This document shows positions 46,186 to 54,098 of a DNA stretch of 64,000 bases, in pieces; the first letter of the stretch is position 1, and the number at the start of each line of letters is the position of its first letter. The translations under genes and the position numbers were made by a program. The stretch comes from Desulfosoma caldarium (GTDB taxonomy: Bacteria; Desulfobacterota; Syntrophobacteria; Syntrophobacterales; DSM-9756): positions 124,001-188,000 of the forward strand of contig NZ_RJVA01000010.1 of assembly GCF_003751385.1 (NCBI RefSeq), written 5' to 3'. The notes below the pieces were generated by a model that saw nothing but the letters and a program-made list of their open reading frames with translations, did not search any database and was not told the DNA's origin.

Positions 46186-47487
46186 GTGAAGTGTAGGGAG
46201 ATCGAAGGATTTGTGAAGTTTCTTTTGCCGGGAGTTTTCTTTTGGCTGCTTGGATACGTGTGGTTCTTCGCATCTCCGGCTCCGGCATGGAGTGCGGCGG
46301 AATTATCCTGGACCGCCAACGCCACATCGGGCGTTCTCTTGGATGTGACCAATGGAGAAACCCTTTGGGAACAAAACCCTGACGATGCGATTGCGCCGGC
46401 GTCTTTCACCAAGCTTCTCACTCTTTATCTGGTCTTTGAAGCCCTGGAAAAAGGCGATGTCACATTGAATGATCCCGTCCACATCAGCAAGGCGGCGTGG
46501 CGGACGGGCGGCTCTAAGATGTTCGTGGAAGTGGGAAACAAGATCGCGCTGGAAGAGCTGATAAAGGGCATTGCCGTGGTGTCCGGAAACGACGCCTGTG
46601 TGGCTGTGGCGGAACACCTCTACGGATCCGTGGAGGCTTTTGTTGCCGCCATGAACCAAAAAGCCAAAGAACTGGGAATGCACCACAGTCACTTTGCGAA
46701 TCCTCACGGCCTGCCGGCCCAAGGTCAGGTGACCACGGCTCGCGACATGGCCACACTGGCCATGTCCTATCTGCGCCGGTTTCCACAGAGCCTTCGGTTC
46801 CATTCCATGACCGAGTACACCTATCATGACATCACGCAGCCCAACCGAAACCGGCTGTTGCTCAAAGACAGCTCCGTGGACGGGCTTAAGACGGGCTATG
46901 TGTCTGAAGCCGGCTACCACCTCATGGCTACAGCGCAACGCCACGGGCTTCGCCTTTTGGCCGTGGTCATGGGCGCGCCCAGCCCGGCCGTAAGAGAAAA
47001 AGAAGCTCTGGCCCTGCTAAATCTCGGATATCGCCTCTTTGCTTTCATTCCTCCACCCAGTCCGGATCAAGCAGCCACGGTGATCAGAGTGTGGAAGGGC
47101 GCCGCTTCCCAAGTTTCCCTTTTTTTCAAGGAAACCAACCCAGTGGTGGTGAGAAAAGAAAAAGCACAGAACGTTCACTGGGTCCTGGACGTACCTTCGT
47201 CGGTCATGGCTCCCATTCATAAGGGACAAACCCTAGGACGCGCCGACCTGAAAGCGGGCGACGCCACCTTGGCTTCCCTGGACTTGGTGAGCAACACCGA
47301 CATCGCACGGGCTAACCTTTTCGTTCGCCTCTGGCACTCCATTCTGTTGCTCGGCGATGACCCGTGGCAGCGCGTGTGGAACCCCCTGGCTTACACCTCG
47401 AGCGCCATTGTCGCCTGCGGTGTCGCTTTGCTGGTCTTCATGCGGCTGAAGAGCCGCAGGAGCAGAAAACGGACTTTCTTCGGCTAA
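46186..47487 (+). CDS. D-alanyl-D-alanine carboxypeptidase (DacA/PBP5 type)
   Basis: A 433-residue periplasmic low-molecular-weight penicillin-binding protein that trims the terminal D-Ala of peptidoglycan pentapeptides. The three active-site motifs are SFTK, SGN and KTG (in DGLKTGYVSEAGYH). The signal sequence FVKFLLPGVFFWLLGYVWFF is followed by a PAWSA cleavage site. The start is GTG 46186, with GGGAGG seven bases upstream. A beta-rich PBP5 C-terminal domain follows, and a last hydrophobic helix (SAIVACGVALLVF) with a basic tail anchors it in the inner membrane. Confidence 0.94.
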   Translation: MKCREIEGFVKFLLPGVFFWLLGYVWFFASPAPAWSAAELSWTANATSGVLLDVTNGETLWEQNPDDAIAPASFTKLLTLYLVFEALEKGDVTLNDPVHISKAAWRTGGSKMFVEVGNKIALEELIKGIAVVSGNDACVAVAEHLYGSVEAFVAAMNQKAKELGMHHSHFANPHGLPAQGQVTTARDMATLAMSYLRRFPQSLRFHSMTEYTYHDITQPNRNRLLLKDSSVDGLKTGYVSEAGYHLMATAQRHGLRLLAVVMGAPSPAVREKEALALLNLGYRLFAFIPPPSPDQAATVIRVWKGAASQVSLFFKETNPVVVRKEKAQNVHWVLDVPSSVMAPIHKGQTLGRADLKAGDATLASLDLVSNTDIARANLFVRLWHSILLLGDDPWQRVWNPLAYTSSAIVACGVALLVFMRLKSRRSRKRTFFG

Positions 47488-47490
47488 TGT

Positions 47491-47514
47491 GGGCGGCGGG
47501 CCACGCCGCCCTTT
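47491..47514 (+). terminator. Terminator-like hairpin after the carboxypeptidase gene
   Basis: Perfect 8-bp GC stem GGGCGGCG (47491-47498) / CGCCGCCC (47504-47511) with a 5-base loop, starting three bases after the stop. Only TTTA follows, so the T run is weak. Confidence 0.55.
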
Positions 47515-47575
47515 AGGGAGAGGGTTTGCCCTTTTTCGACGTGCGAGACGACCCGATCTCGCAAGCGTCCGACAT

Positions 47576-47668
47576 TCAGGTACGCACGCCCAGTTTGGGC
47601 AGAATCCACTTATTGAGCACGACCCAGGCGACGAGGATGCCGCCTAGCCACAGGAAGTCCTTATCCAT
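47576..47668 (-). CDS. Small single-pass membrane protein (30 residues)
   Basis: A 30-codon gene: start MDKDFLWLGGILVAWVV, end NKWILPKLGVRT. One membrane helix runs from about Phe5 to Val17 or Leu18, with an acidic N-terminus and a basic C-terminus. AAGGAG lies eight bases before ATG 47668, an excellent ribosome site. It lies between the convergent carboxypeptidase gene and the FmdB gene at 47750. The sequence reminds me of tiny conserved proteins in deltaproteobacterial genomes, but that is memory, not a search. Confidence 0.7.
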   Translation of the reverse strand: MDKDFLWLGGILVAWVVLNKWILPKLGVRT

Positions 47669-47749
47669 GGGCTTGACTCCTTACGGAAATTCCACACCGT
47701 GGAGCGTCTTGTCTTCGGCCGATAGCCTACCGGCCCTGGGCTAACCCGC

Positions 47750-47947
47750 TCAACTGAAGCCGCCCGTTCCACACCCGGTGCCCAAGACGCTGGAAAGCGA
47801 TCCCTTGCTGGCGAAAGAAGACAAGAGCTTTTTTACATCCACCGCTCCGCACTTGGGACAGGCCAGCGACTCTTCATCCTTGGCGGACCAGATGAAACTC
47901 TCGAACTCGTTTCCGCATTGCTCACAGAGGTACTCGTAAATGGGCAT
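47750..47947 (-). CDS. FmdB-family zinc ribbon protein
   Basis: A 65-residue protein consisting of an FmdB-type zinc ribbon (MPIYEYLCEQCGNEFESFI and ACPKCGAVDVKKLLSSF) and a Gly/Ser/Cys-rich tail (VLGTGCGTGGFS). The four Cys of the ribbon are intact. GGAGG lies eight bases before ATG 47947. It is a shorter relative of the protein at 42091-42468. Its neighbours are the 30-residue membrane protein and a carboxymuconolactone-decarboxylase-fold gene; no function is known. Confidence 0.9.
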   Translation of the reverse strand: MPIYEYLCEQCGNEFESFIWSAKDEESLACPKCGAVDVKKLLSSFASKGSLSSVLGTGCGTGGFS

Positions 47948-48201
47948 GATAGCATCCTCCCCAATAAATCACCTTGTGACGCGAACTGAAAGCGCCAGTA
48001 CAATTTAAGTATCTCGAGAACGAATGCAACCCCTGCGATGTGTCCGGGAATGCTTTTGTTGGAGACCGCCCGCGCAACGGCCATGGAAAGCTCCGTACCG
48101 TCGCAGCCCAAAGGCTGCGGGCAGCCACCAGGACCGTCTTGACAACTCTGTGGGCGAAGACCAGCCATCGAAGCGATCGCCGCTTTGGCGGATGTTGTTT
48201 G

Positions 48202-48612
48202 TCAGCGTTCTTCATCCCCGGCGAGGGGCCATTGACCTCGTTCCAGCAAGACATCCTTTAGAACGGCCAAGGCGGCATTCACGGCCGGAAACCCCGCATA
48301 CACCCCGACCTGAAAAATGGTTTCTGCGAGATGGCGCGGCTTGACGCCCACATTTAAAGCGCCGTGCAGATGAATGCGCAGTTCCTCTCCCTTTTGCAAG
48401 GCTGCCAGAGCCGCCACCGCCACCATTTGACGCTCCGGCAGGGAAAGCACCGTTCGCGAATACATGTTGCCGGTGATGAAAAGGGAAAGGTCTCGAGCCA
48501 GCCCCGGGTCAAACTCCTTCCAGAGTTCATAGGGCACTTTGAGGCGCACCGGACCCGAAAACAGCTTGGCCGCCGTTTGCTTGGTTTGCTCCACCAAAGT
48601 TTTTTCCAACAC
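48202..48612 (-). CDS. Carboxymuconolactone decarboxylase-fold protein
   Basis: A 136-residue protein of the CMD/AhpD fold: SLFITGNMYSRTVLSLPERQ, MVAVAALAALQKGEELRIHL, HGALNVGVKPRHLAETIFQV. Unlike AhpD it contains no cysteine at all, so it cannot be a thiol peroxidase; it is closer to the decarboxylase branch (HxxxAlxxG motif). The substrate is unknown. Translation starts at GTG 48612, with AAGGAGG seven bases upstream. The Mrp gene diverges from it. Confidence 0.88.
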   Translation of the reverse strand: MLEKTLVEQTKQTAAKLFSGPVRLKVPYELWKEFDPGLARDLSLFITGNMYSRTVLSLPERQMVAVAALAALQKGEELRIHLHGALNVGVKPRHLAETIFQVGVYAGFPAVNAALAVLKDVLLERGQWPLAGDEER

Positions 48613-48663
48613 GCCATGACCTCCTTCTTGACACGCGAGTTCCCAAGAAACCCGACCCGTGCG

Positions 48664-48692
48664 TTGACAATTCCATAGCCTGCTTTTACTTT
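48664..48692 (+). promoter_or_regulatory. Sigma70-type promoter for the Mrp-like gene
   Basis: A perfect TTGACA (48664-48669) is followed after 17 bases by TACTTT (48687-48692). It lies about 40 bases before the Mrp-like gene start. Confidence 0.65.
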
Positions 48693-48734
48693 AGCGCCGA
48701 TTTTAAAGAATTTGGCAGAGGAGGAGAAGACGCT

Positions 48735-49619
48735 ATGGATAACTGTGAAGGCAAATCATGTTCAACGTGCGAAAGCCGCAAGAAGCATTCCAAAGACGAG
48801 ATACTGGCCTGCAAGCTGGCGCGGATTCAGAACAAAATCATCGTCATGAGCGGCAAGGGGGGCGTGGGCAAAAGCAGCGTGGCGGTCTATATCGCCTTGG
48901 CCTTGTCCCAAAAAGGTTATCAGGTGGGGTTGATGGACATCGATCTTCATGGGCCGAGCATTCCCAAGATGTTGGGGCTCCATGGATTGCTTCGAGTCTC
49001 CCAGGATCAGGAAATTCTTCCCCATGAATACAGCCCCAACTTGAAGGTGGTCTCCATCGAATCCTTGTTGGAAGACTCAGATTCCGCCGTCATCTGGCGA
49101 GGCCCCCTAAAGCACGGCGTCATTCAGCAGTTCATCAGCGATTGCACCTGGAATGATTTGGATTTCCTTGTAGTGGACTGTCCTCCCGGCACAGGGGACG
49201 AGCCCTTGAGCATTGCGCGCTTGATTCCAGATGCCAAGGCGGTGATCGTCACGACGCCACAGGAAGTCGCTCTGGCCGATGTACGAAAATCCATTAATTT
49301 CTGTAAGAAAGTTCAGTTGGACATTGCGGGTTTGGTGGAGAACATGTCCGGGCTCTATTGCCCTCACTGTCAACAGTTCATTCCCATCTTCAGCACGGGT
49401 GGAGGCCAAAAAACCTCCGAGACGATGGGAATTGCGTTCCTGGGATCCCTGCCCTTTGATCCAGCTGTCGTCGCGGGAGGGGACCAGGGTAAACCCGTCA
49501 TGGAAGACCCCAACGCCTCTTCACCGTTCATCAAGGCGGTCGTCGACATGGTGAATCGGCTCATCGAGCGCTTTCCTTCGGCGGAGAGCGTCCAGGCGCA
49601 CAGCCAATCCGTGCATTGA
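48735..49619 (+). CDS. Mrp/NBP35 family Fe-S cluster carrier ATPase
   Basis: A 294-residue P-loop ATPase of the Mrp/NBP35/ApbC group, which carries iron-sulphur clusters to apoproteins. The deviant Walker A is VMSGKGGVGKSSVA, the switch DIDLHGPSIPKMLG, Walker B VVDCPPGTGDEPLS, and the cluster-binding CxxC is in LYCPHCQQF. The N-terminus has an extra Cys-rich stretch (CEGKSCSTCE), as in NBP35-type proteins. A promoter with TTGACA lies just upstream. Confidence 0.95.
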   Translation: MDNCEGKSCSTCESRKKHSKDEILACKLARIQNKIIVMSGKGGVGKSSVAVYIALALSQKGYQVGLMDIDLHGPSIPKMLGLHGLLRVSQDQEILPHEYSPNLKVVSIESLLEDSDSAVIWRGPLKHGVIQQFISDCTWNDLDFLVVDCPPGTGDEPLSIARLIPDAKAVIVTTPQEVALADVRKSINFCKKVQLDIAGLVENMSGLYCPHCQQFIPIFSTGGGQKTSETMGIAFLGSLPFDPAVVAGGDQGKPVMEDPNASSPFIKAVVDMVNRLIERFPSAESVQAHSQSVH

Positions 49620-49709
49620 CACCGTGTTGGAGGATGCTTCATCGCGAAAACGCCGAACACGGCTCGTTACCTTTTGGCGGGACCGCGTTTTCAGGGATTG
49701 AACGTTGAA

Positions 49710-49731
49710 GGGATGATCGAAAGGTCATCCC
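49710..49731. repeat. Inverted repeat between convergent genes
   Basis: Perfect 7-bp repeat GGGATGA (49710-49716) / TCATCCC (49725-49731) with an 8-base spacer, between the Mrp-like gene and the phospholipase-type gene. No T run follows in either direction, so it is only a weak terminator candidate. Confidence 0.4.
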
Positions 49732-49764
49732 ACAAAATGCCATTGAGGATGGCCGTAGGGGCCG

Positions 49765-50592
49765 TCATGGTTCTGTGAAGGTTTCACGAAGGCATGCCGC
49801 AATGCCCATGACCGACTGAGCCAAAAGCTTTCCATCGAAGGGATGCAGGCCTAGATGAAATTCCGGAAGGTCCGGCGCCGTGGCCATGAGTTCCGGCAAC
49901 CGCGAAGCCCTAGGCACCAGGAGCGCTCCCAAGGGGCGTCCCCAACGGCTGTGCAGTAGCCGCTCATGGAGGCCGTCGCCCGGAGGATCTGTAAAGAGGG
50001 TTAGCAAGGTTGCCTGCCAGAACAGGCATTTTCGAAGCCTGTTTTCCGACGGTGCGGTGCCGTTCACGAACCGTTGAAGGAAGTGCTTGAGATAGGTCGT
50101 GGCGGGATGGCGCCGCCACAGTGATGTACGAATGCGGCGAAGAATTCGACGAAAGCCGTCCCATGGGGCCACAAGGGGAATCCAGTGGGCTTCCAACTGG
50201 CTTTCCAGCCAAAAGTGGCAGGAACTGGCCTTGAGTCGATAGTAACGACAGGGCCAAAAGGGTGGCATGCTGTAATGGTTCACCAGCCCATGCCAAAAGG
50301 CATCGGCCAGAAAGTGGCTCATCATGCCCATAAGCCACCAGCGCGCCGGGGCGCTCGTGAACGGAACCTGGCCCAGTAGTTGTTGGCATGCGCGAGCACC
50401 CGGTTCACCCTGCAGGCGATGAAGGCGCCGTCCCATGCGGGAAAGCCGCATGTGGGGCAGATCGTAAAAGAGGGTGTCCGGCATGATAGATCCCAAGAGG
50501 TAGGACTCTTCGTCCCCACGTGACCAACCGCCCTGAAACGCCATACGGGCAGATTCTCTGGCCAGCAGCATGTGGAAACGTTCCTTGGGCAT
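49765..50592 (-). CDS. Zinc-dependent phospholipase C family protein (PF00882-like)
   Basis: A 275-residue protein with the N-terminal MPKERFHMLLARES and the His/Asp pattern of the zinc-dependent phospholipase C family: LGSIMPDTLFYDLPHM and MSHFLADAFWHGLVNHYS. Most bacterial members have no tested function. It has no signal peptide. AAGGAAAG precedes ATG 50592. The divergent transporter gene starts only 23 bases away, so their promoters must lie inside each other's coding sequences or overlap. Confidence 0.8.
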   Translation of the reverse strand: MPKERFHMLLARESARMAFQGGWSRGDEESYLLGSIMPDTLFYDLPHMRLSRMGRRLHRLQGEPGARACQQLLGQVPFTSAPARWWLMGMMSHFLADAFWHGLVNHYSMPPFWPCRYYRLKASSCHFWLESQLEAHWIPLVAPWDGFRRILRRIRTSLWRRHPATTYLKHFLQRFVNGTAPSENRLRKCLFWQATLLTLFTDPPGDGLHERLLHSRWGRPLGALLVPRASRLPELMATAPDLPEFHLGLHPFDGKLLAQSVMGIAACLRETFTEP

Positions 50593-50615
50593 AAGGGCTT
50601 TCCTTGAAAGCGGCA

Positions 50616-51893
50616 ATGCGGCGACTGCTCCCAAACTCCAAGGCTCAGTGGGCTTGGTGCCTGTACGACTGGGCCAATTCCGCCTTTGCCACGAGCATTC
50701 TCGCGGTGCTGTTTCCCGTCTATTTCGCCAAAGTGATCATGCCCTCGAAAGGCATGGCCCTTCATCTGGGATTCCTGCGGTGGCACACGCAGGCCTCTTC
50801 CCTCTGGGGCTATACCGTCTCCACGTCTCTTTTCTGCGTCGCCGTCATCGCGCCTTGGATCGGGCGATGGGCGGACCTTCAGGGAAAACGCCGGCCTCTG
50901 TTTCTGCTGCTGGCTTTCTGCGGCGCCGCATCCACAACGCTTCTGGCATTCACGGGCCACGGCACCGTGTGGCGCGCCCTTGCCTGTTTCATTGTGGCCT
51001 ACGCCTGTTTTTCGGCCAGTGAGATTTTCTACAACGCGTTTCTGCCCCACATCGCTTCCCCATCCCAGCACGATTGGCTTTCCGGGTTAGGGTACGCTTA
51101 CGGTTATGTGGGGGGCGGCCTACTCCTGGCGCTTCACTTGATTTGGCTGCATGAACCTCGATGGATCGGCTTGGAAACCACACACCAAGTTGTCCGATTT
51201 GCCTTCTTCACCGTCGGCGTGTGGTGGGCCTTCTTCACCCTTCCCTGCCTTCTATGGCTGCCTTCCCAGACCTCTCGCCCTCGGGACACGGCATCAACTC
51301 AATGGATGCCCTTTCCCGTGGCGCTTTGGAAGGACTTGTGGGCTCGGCCACGCGTGGCGGCCATGGTTGTGGCCTATTTTTTCTACAACAACGGCATCCA
51401 AACCGTTATCACCATGGCGTCTGTCTATGGAGCCACAGAGCTGGGGCTCTCGACAACATCCTTGACCGGCGCGTTTCTCATGACACAGTGGATCGCTTTT
51501 CCCGGCGCCACGCTTTTATCCGCTGCCGCGGAAAGGTTCGGCACGCGCCGCGTGCTGTTCATCAGCCTGGCCGTCTGGTGCTGCGTGGTCGTTTTTGCTT
51601 ACGGCATGCATTCGCCATGGCATTTTTGGATCCTCGCGGCCATCGTAGGCTTTATCCTGGGAGGCAGCCAATCGCTCAGTCGATCCCTTTTCAGTCGCCT
51701 CATTCCTGGAGAAAAAAGTGCCGAATTTTTCGGTTTTTTTGCCATCGGTGGTAAATTTTCCGCAATCCTCGGGCCCCTTGTCTTTGGGATCCTTCGCGAT
51801 GTTTTCGGAACACCCCGCCCCGCTATTCTGTCACTTGTGGCATTCTTTCTCATCGGGGCCGCCATGCTGGCGACCGTCAAAGACGATCCCTAG
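50616..51893 (+). CDS. UMF1-family MFS transporter
   Basis: A protein of 425 residues with about twelve membrane segments. The opening QWAWCLYDWANSAFATSI and the GYAYGYVGGGLLLAL and FLGGSQSLSRSLFS-like (LGGSQSLSRSLFSRLIPGE) motifs are typical of the UMF1 (Atg22-like) branch of the major facilitator superfamily. The substrate is unknown. ATG 50616 is taken as start; TTG 50604 with AAGGG six bases upstream is an alternative. It overlaps the convergent gene at 51890 by four bases. Confidence 0.9.
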   Translation: MRRLLPNSKAQWAWCLYDWANSAFATSILAVLFPVYFAKVIMPSKGMALHLGFLRWHTQASSLWGYTVSTSLFCVAVIAPWIGRWADLQGKRRPLFLLLAFCGAASTTLLAFTGHGTVWRALACFIVAYACFSASEIFYNAFLPHIASPSQHDWLSGLGYAYGYVGGGLLLALHLIWLHEPRWIGLETTHQVVRFAFFTVGVWWAFFTLPCLLWLPSQTSRPRDTASTQWMPFPVALWKDLWARPRVAAMVVAYFFYNNGIQTVITMASVYGATELGLSTTSLTGAFLMTQWIAFPGATLLSAAAERFGTRRVLFISLAVWCCVVVFAYGMHSPWHFWILAAIVGFILGGSQSLSRSLFSRLIPGEKSAEFFGFFAIGGKFSAILGPLVFGILRDVFGTPRPAILSLVAFFLIGAAMLATVKDDP

Positions 51894-52426
51894 CTCTTGT
51901 TCCGGCGAATGAATTCCTCGATGGCTCGAGGAATGAGCTTTCTGACAAAAGCGCCCTGGTCCCCTTCGAAGGTTTTTTGGTATTCGGCGTACAGAGGATG
52001 GGAGGCGAGGATGGGGGGGGTGGCTTGCATGGCAGGCACTTTCCCCTGCGCGGCTTGGTCCACGAGATCCACGATGGGCGTGTCCACACGAGGATCCGGT
52101 TCCACCCACCCAAGCCTTCGCATGCATTCAAAGCGAATCTGGTCCACCAGAAACAAGGTGACATCGATGGTCAAAATTTTCTGGGCCGGCGAGAGCTGCT
52201 CCAACTCTACGTCCGATTCTCCGGTGAGAATTCTCAACACGAGGGATTGCAGCAGCCGAGTGCATTGCTCCCCGGGTTGAATCAGGACGGCCAACACGGC
52301 GTCCGGAAGGTCTCGAACCGACGTGTGCTCATCAAAGAGGCAATGAAAGCGCCTTTCCCAAGGATAAAAGGCGCGACGGGCTCGCAGACGGCGGCGTTTT
52401 TCCTCCAAAGCAATCACATCGCCCAC
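51890..52426 (-). CDS. Unknown 178-residue soluble protein
   Basis: I do not recognise this protein. It begins with a basic helix (EEKRRRLRARRAFYPWERRF), continues with helical segments (VLAVLIQPGEQCTRLLQSLV, IDVTLFLVDQIRFECMRRL), and ends in a charged helix (VRKLIPRAIEEFIRRNKS). There is no signal peptide or obvious catalytic motif. The start is GTG 52426, with AAAGGAG six bases upstream; the frame extends to TTG 52447 without such a site. It follows the Memo-AMMECR1 gene by 122 bases on the same strand. Confidence 0.78.
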   Translation of the reverse strand: MGDVIALEEKRRRLRARRAFYPWERRFHCLFDEHTSVRDLPDAVLAVLIQPGEQCTRLLQSLVLRILTGESDVELEQLSPAQKILTIDVTLFLVDQIRFECMRRLGWVEPDPRVDTPIVDLVDQAAQGKVPAMQATPPILASHPLYAEYQKTFEGDQGAFVRKLIPRAIEEFIRRNKS

Positions 52427-52548
52427 GCCCCACTCCTTTGTTTTCAAGCGGCTTGCCGCGCCGCTGAGTCAAAGACAGCCGGCCCCTTCCCGTGGAATGC
52501 GGCCCTCCTGATCCTCCCGGTCTTCAGGTCTCCTAACGGGACGGATGG

Positions 52549-53970
52549 CTAGAAGACTTCGGCCCCAAACCGGTACACTTCCACATTCCCATCCCGCCAG
52601 CATTCCGGCGAAAGGCCGGCCTTCTTGCACGTCCAGTTCAAAAATTCTTCCTTACCCCACGCGTGCTCCACGGCCACCTGAGGCAGCAACAATCCGTTGT
52701 GATAGCCTTTGCGAATGACGAGGCCGTGCCGACCCACGGTGAACTGCAGGGGATCCTTGAGCCGCTCCAGGGGACTCAGGGCGGAAATCTCCAACTGCAA
52801 CGCATCCACCTCCGCCGCGCGAACCGGAGGAAACCTGGGATCTGCAAACGCCGCCTGCACGGCCGCTTCTTTAACCGTTCGCCACAGCGGCATGTGCGGC
52901 TCCACATACCCAATGCATCCTCGAAGCGCGCCCTGTTTGCGCAGCGTCACAAAAGCCCCGCGCTTCTCCCAAAGCTTGGAAGCCGTCCCCTCATAGACGG
53001 GTTCTGCCTCTAGCCCGAGCTTCCAACGGATGGCCTGCCACGCCACGGTGCGCAGGACACTCTTTTCCTGCTCTGACAACCCCTCTTCAACCGAGCTCTC
53101 AGGGGGTTCGGAGGATGGCGCTTCTTTGACGGCCTTTCCCGGATTATCGACGATGGCAGCCGCCATGTAGCCCACCACACCTCGAACATCTCCCGTCACA
53201 TCCCCTGAATTGGCGTAGTGCAGCACCCGGGCTTTGGTGGCTCCCAGCTCGCGAGCCGCCAAAAGCGTCGTGACCAGAGGACCACCGCCACAAGCTTCGC
53301 ATTCTCTTCGGCGCAACGCTTCAAAAAGCCCCTCAGGATCGTATCCATCCACTTTTTCGATGACCCGCGCATCTAGCTTTTTGGCGTCTTGGTAAGTGTA
53401 GTAGTGCGAAAGGTCGGTGCTGGCCACCAACAAGACCTCATCATCACCGATGGCTTTGGCCACGGCCTGGGCAAGGCGCCGGCATCCGTCCAGGTCGACA
53501 TCCCCGATGAGCACGGGAATCATCTGAAAGGCACCCAGGACCACCTGCAAAAAGGGCAACTGGATTTCCAGGGAATGCTCCTGAGCGTGGGCTTGAGGCA
53601 CGTGAGAAAACAGATCCTGATACGCCATGAGCCTTTTGGTGAACACTCGGTCCACCGAAACCACACCCAGAGGTGTTCGATAACCGGCCACATCATCCAC
53701 GCTGGCTCCATTGAAATAGGCCCGATGACTAGGCGCCATGATAAGAACCTTCTTGACGGGCCTTCCCTCCAGCAGCTTGTAGGCATAGGCCGCCACCGGC
53801 CCGGAATACATGTAGCCGGCATGGGGGGCCACCAATCCGACCAAACGTCCGGAAAGAGAAGCAGCCGACGCCTTGGCCAGGTATTCCAGAATGACCGTGC
53901 GAAGTTTTTCCGGATTTCCGGGATACCACGTTCCGGCAATAACGGATTCACGTATTCTCTCAGATCCCAT
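52549..53970 (-). CDS. AmmeMemoRadiSam system protein B-A fusion (Memo + AMMECR1)
   Basis: A 473-residue protein joining two conserved families. The N-terminal part (about 1-275) is a Memo domain: WYPGNPEKLRT, GLVAPHAGYMYSGPVAAYAY, APSHRAYFNGA, HSLEIQLPFLQ and ASTDLSHYYTY, with the metal-type His residues kept. The C-terminal part (about 295-473) is AMMECR1: GAFVTLRKQGALRGCIGYVEP and FADPRFPPV. Memo and AMMECR1 co-occur with a radical-SAM protein in bacteria and archaea as the AmmeMemoRadiSam system, of unknown biochemical role; the radical-SAM member is not in this window. ATG 53970 is preceded by GGGG-rich sequence. Confidence 0.95.
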   Translation of the reverse strand: MGSERIRESVIAGTWYPGNPEKLRTVILEYLAKASAASLSGRLVGLVAPHAGYMYSGPVAAYAYKLLEGRPVKKVLIMAPSHRAYFNGASVDDVAGYRTPLGVVSVDRVFTKRLMAYQDLFSHVPQAHAQEHSLEIQLPFLQVVLGAFQMIPVLIGDVDLDGCRRLAQAVAKAIGDDEVLLVASTDLSHYYTYQDAKKLDARVIEKVDGYDPEGLFEALRRRECEACGGGPLVTTLLAARELGATKARVLHYANSGDVTGDVRGVVGYMAAAIVDNPGKAVKEAPSSEPPESSVEEGLSEQEKSVLRTVAWQAIRWKLGLEAEPVYEGTASKLWEKRGAFVTLRKQGALRGCIGYVEPHMPLWRTVKEAAVQAAFADPRFPPVRAAEVDALQLEISALSPLERLKDPLQFTVGRHGLVIRKGYHNGLLLPQVAVEHAWGKEEFLNWTCKKAGLSPECWRDGNVEVYRFGAEVF

Positions 53971-54003
53971 GCTCTTCCCCCCAATGGATGTTGCGATGGC
54001 GTC

Positions 54004-54031
54004 TTGCATCCTGGGCACTACACCTTATAAT
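54004..54031 (+). promoter_or_regulatory. Promoter for trmJ
   Basis: TTGCAT (54004-54009) and a perfect TATAAT (54026-54031) are 16 bases apart, about 67 bases before the trmJ start. Confidence 0.6.
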
Positions 54032-54098
54032 AATGCCCCTTTTGATGAAAGTCTTTTGACGATCTCTGTCCCCTACAAAGGAGCCAAGCGCCACGTTC

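Noticed and set aside
46005-46421. A 138-residue minus-strand frame over the start of the carboxypeptidase gene.
   Set aside because: Most of it is antisense to the signal peptide region; only the last 15 codons look unusual and are reported separately as a weak possibility.
54004-54060. A back-to-back promoter for the Memo-AMMECR1 gene on the minus strand.
   Set aside because: A TATTAT-like element exists but no -35 element at suitable spacing could be found.
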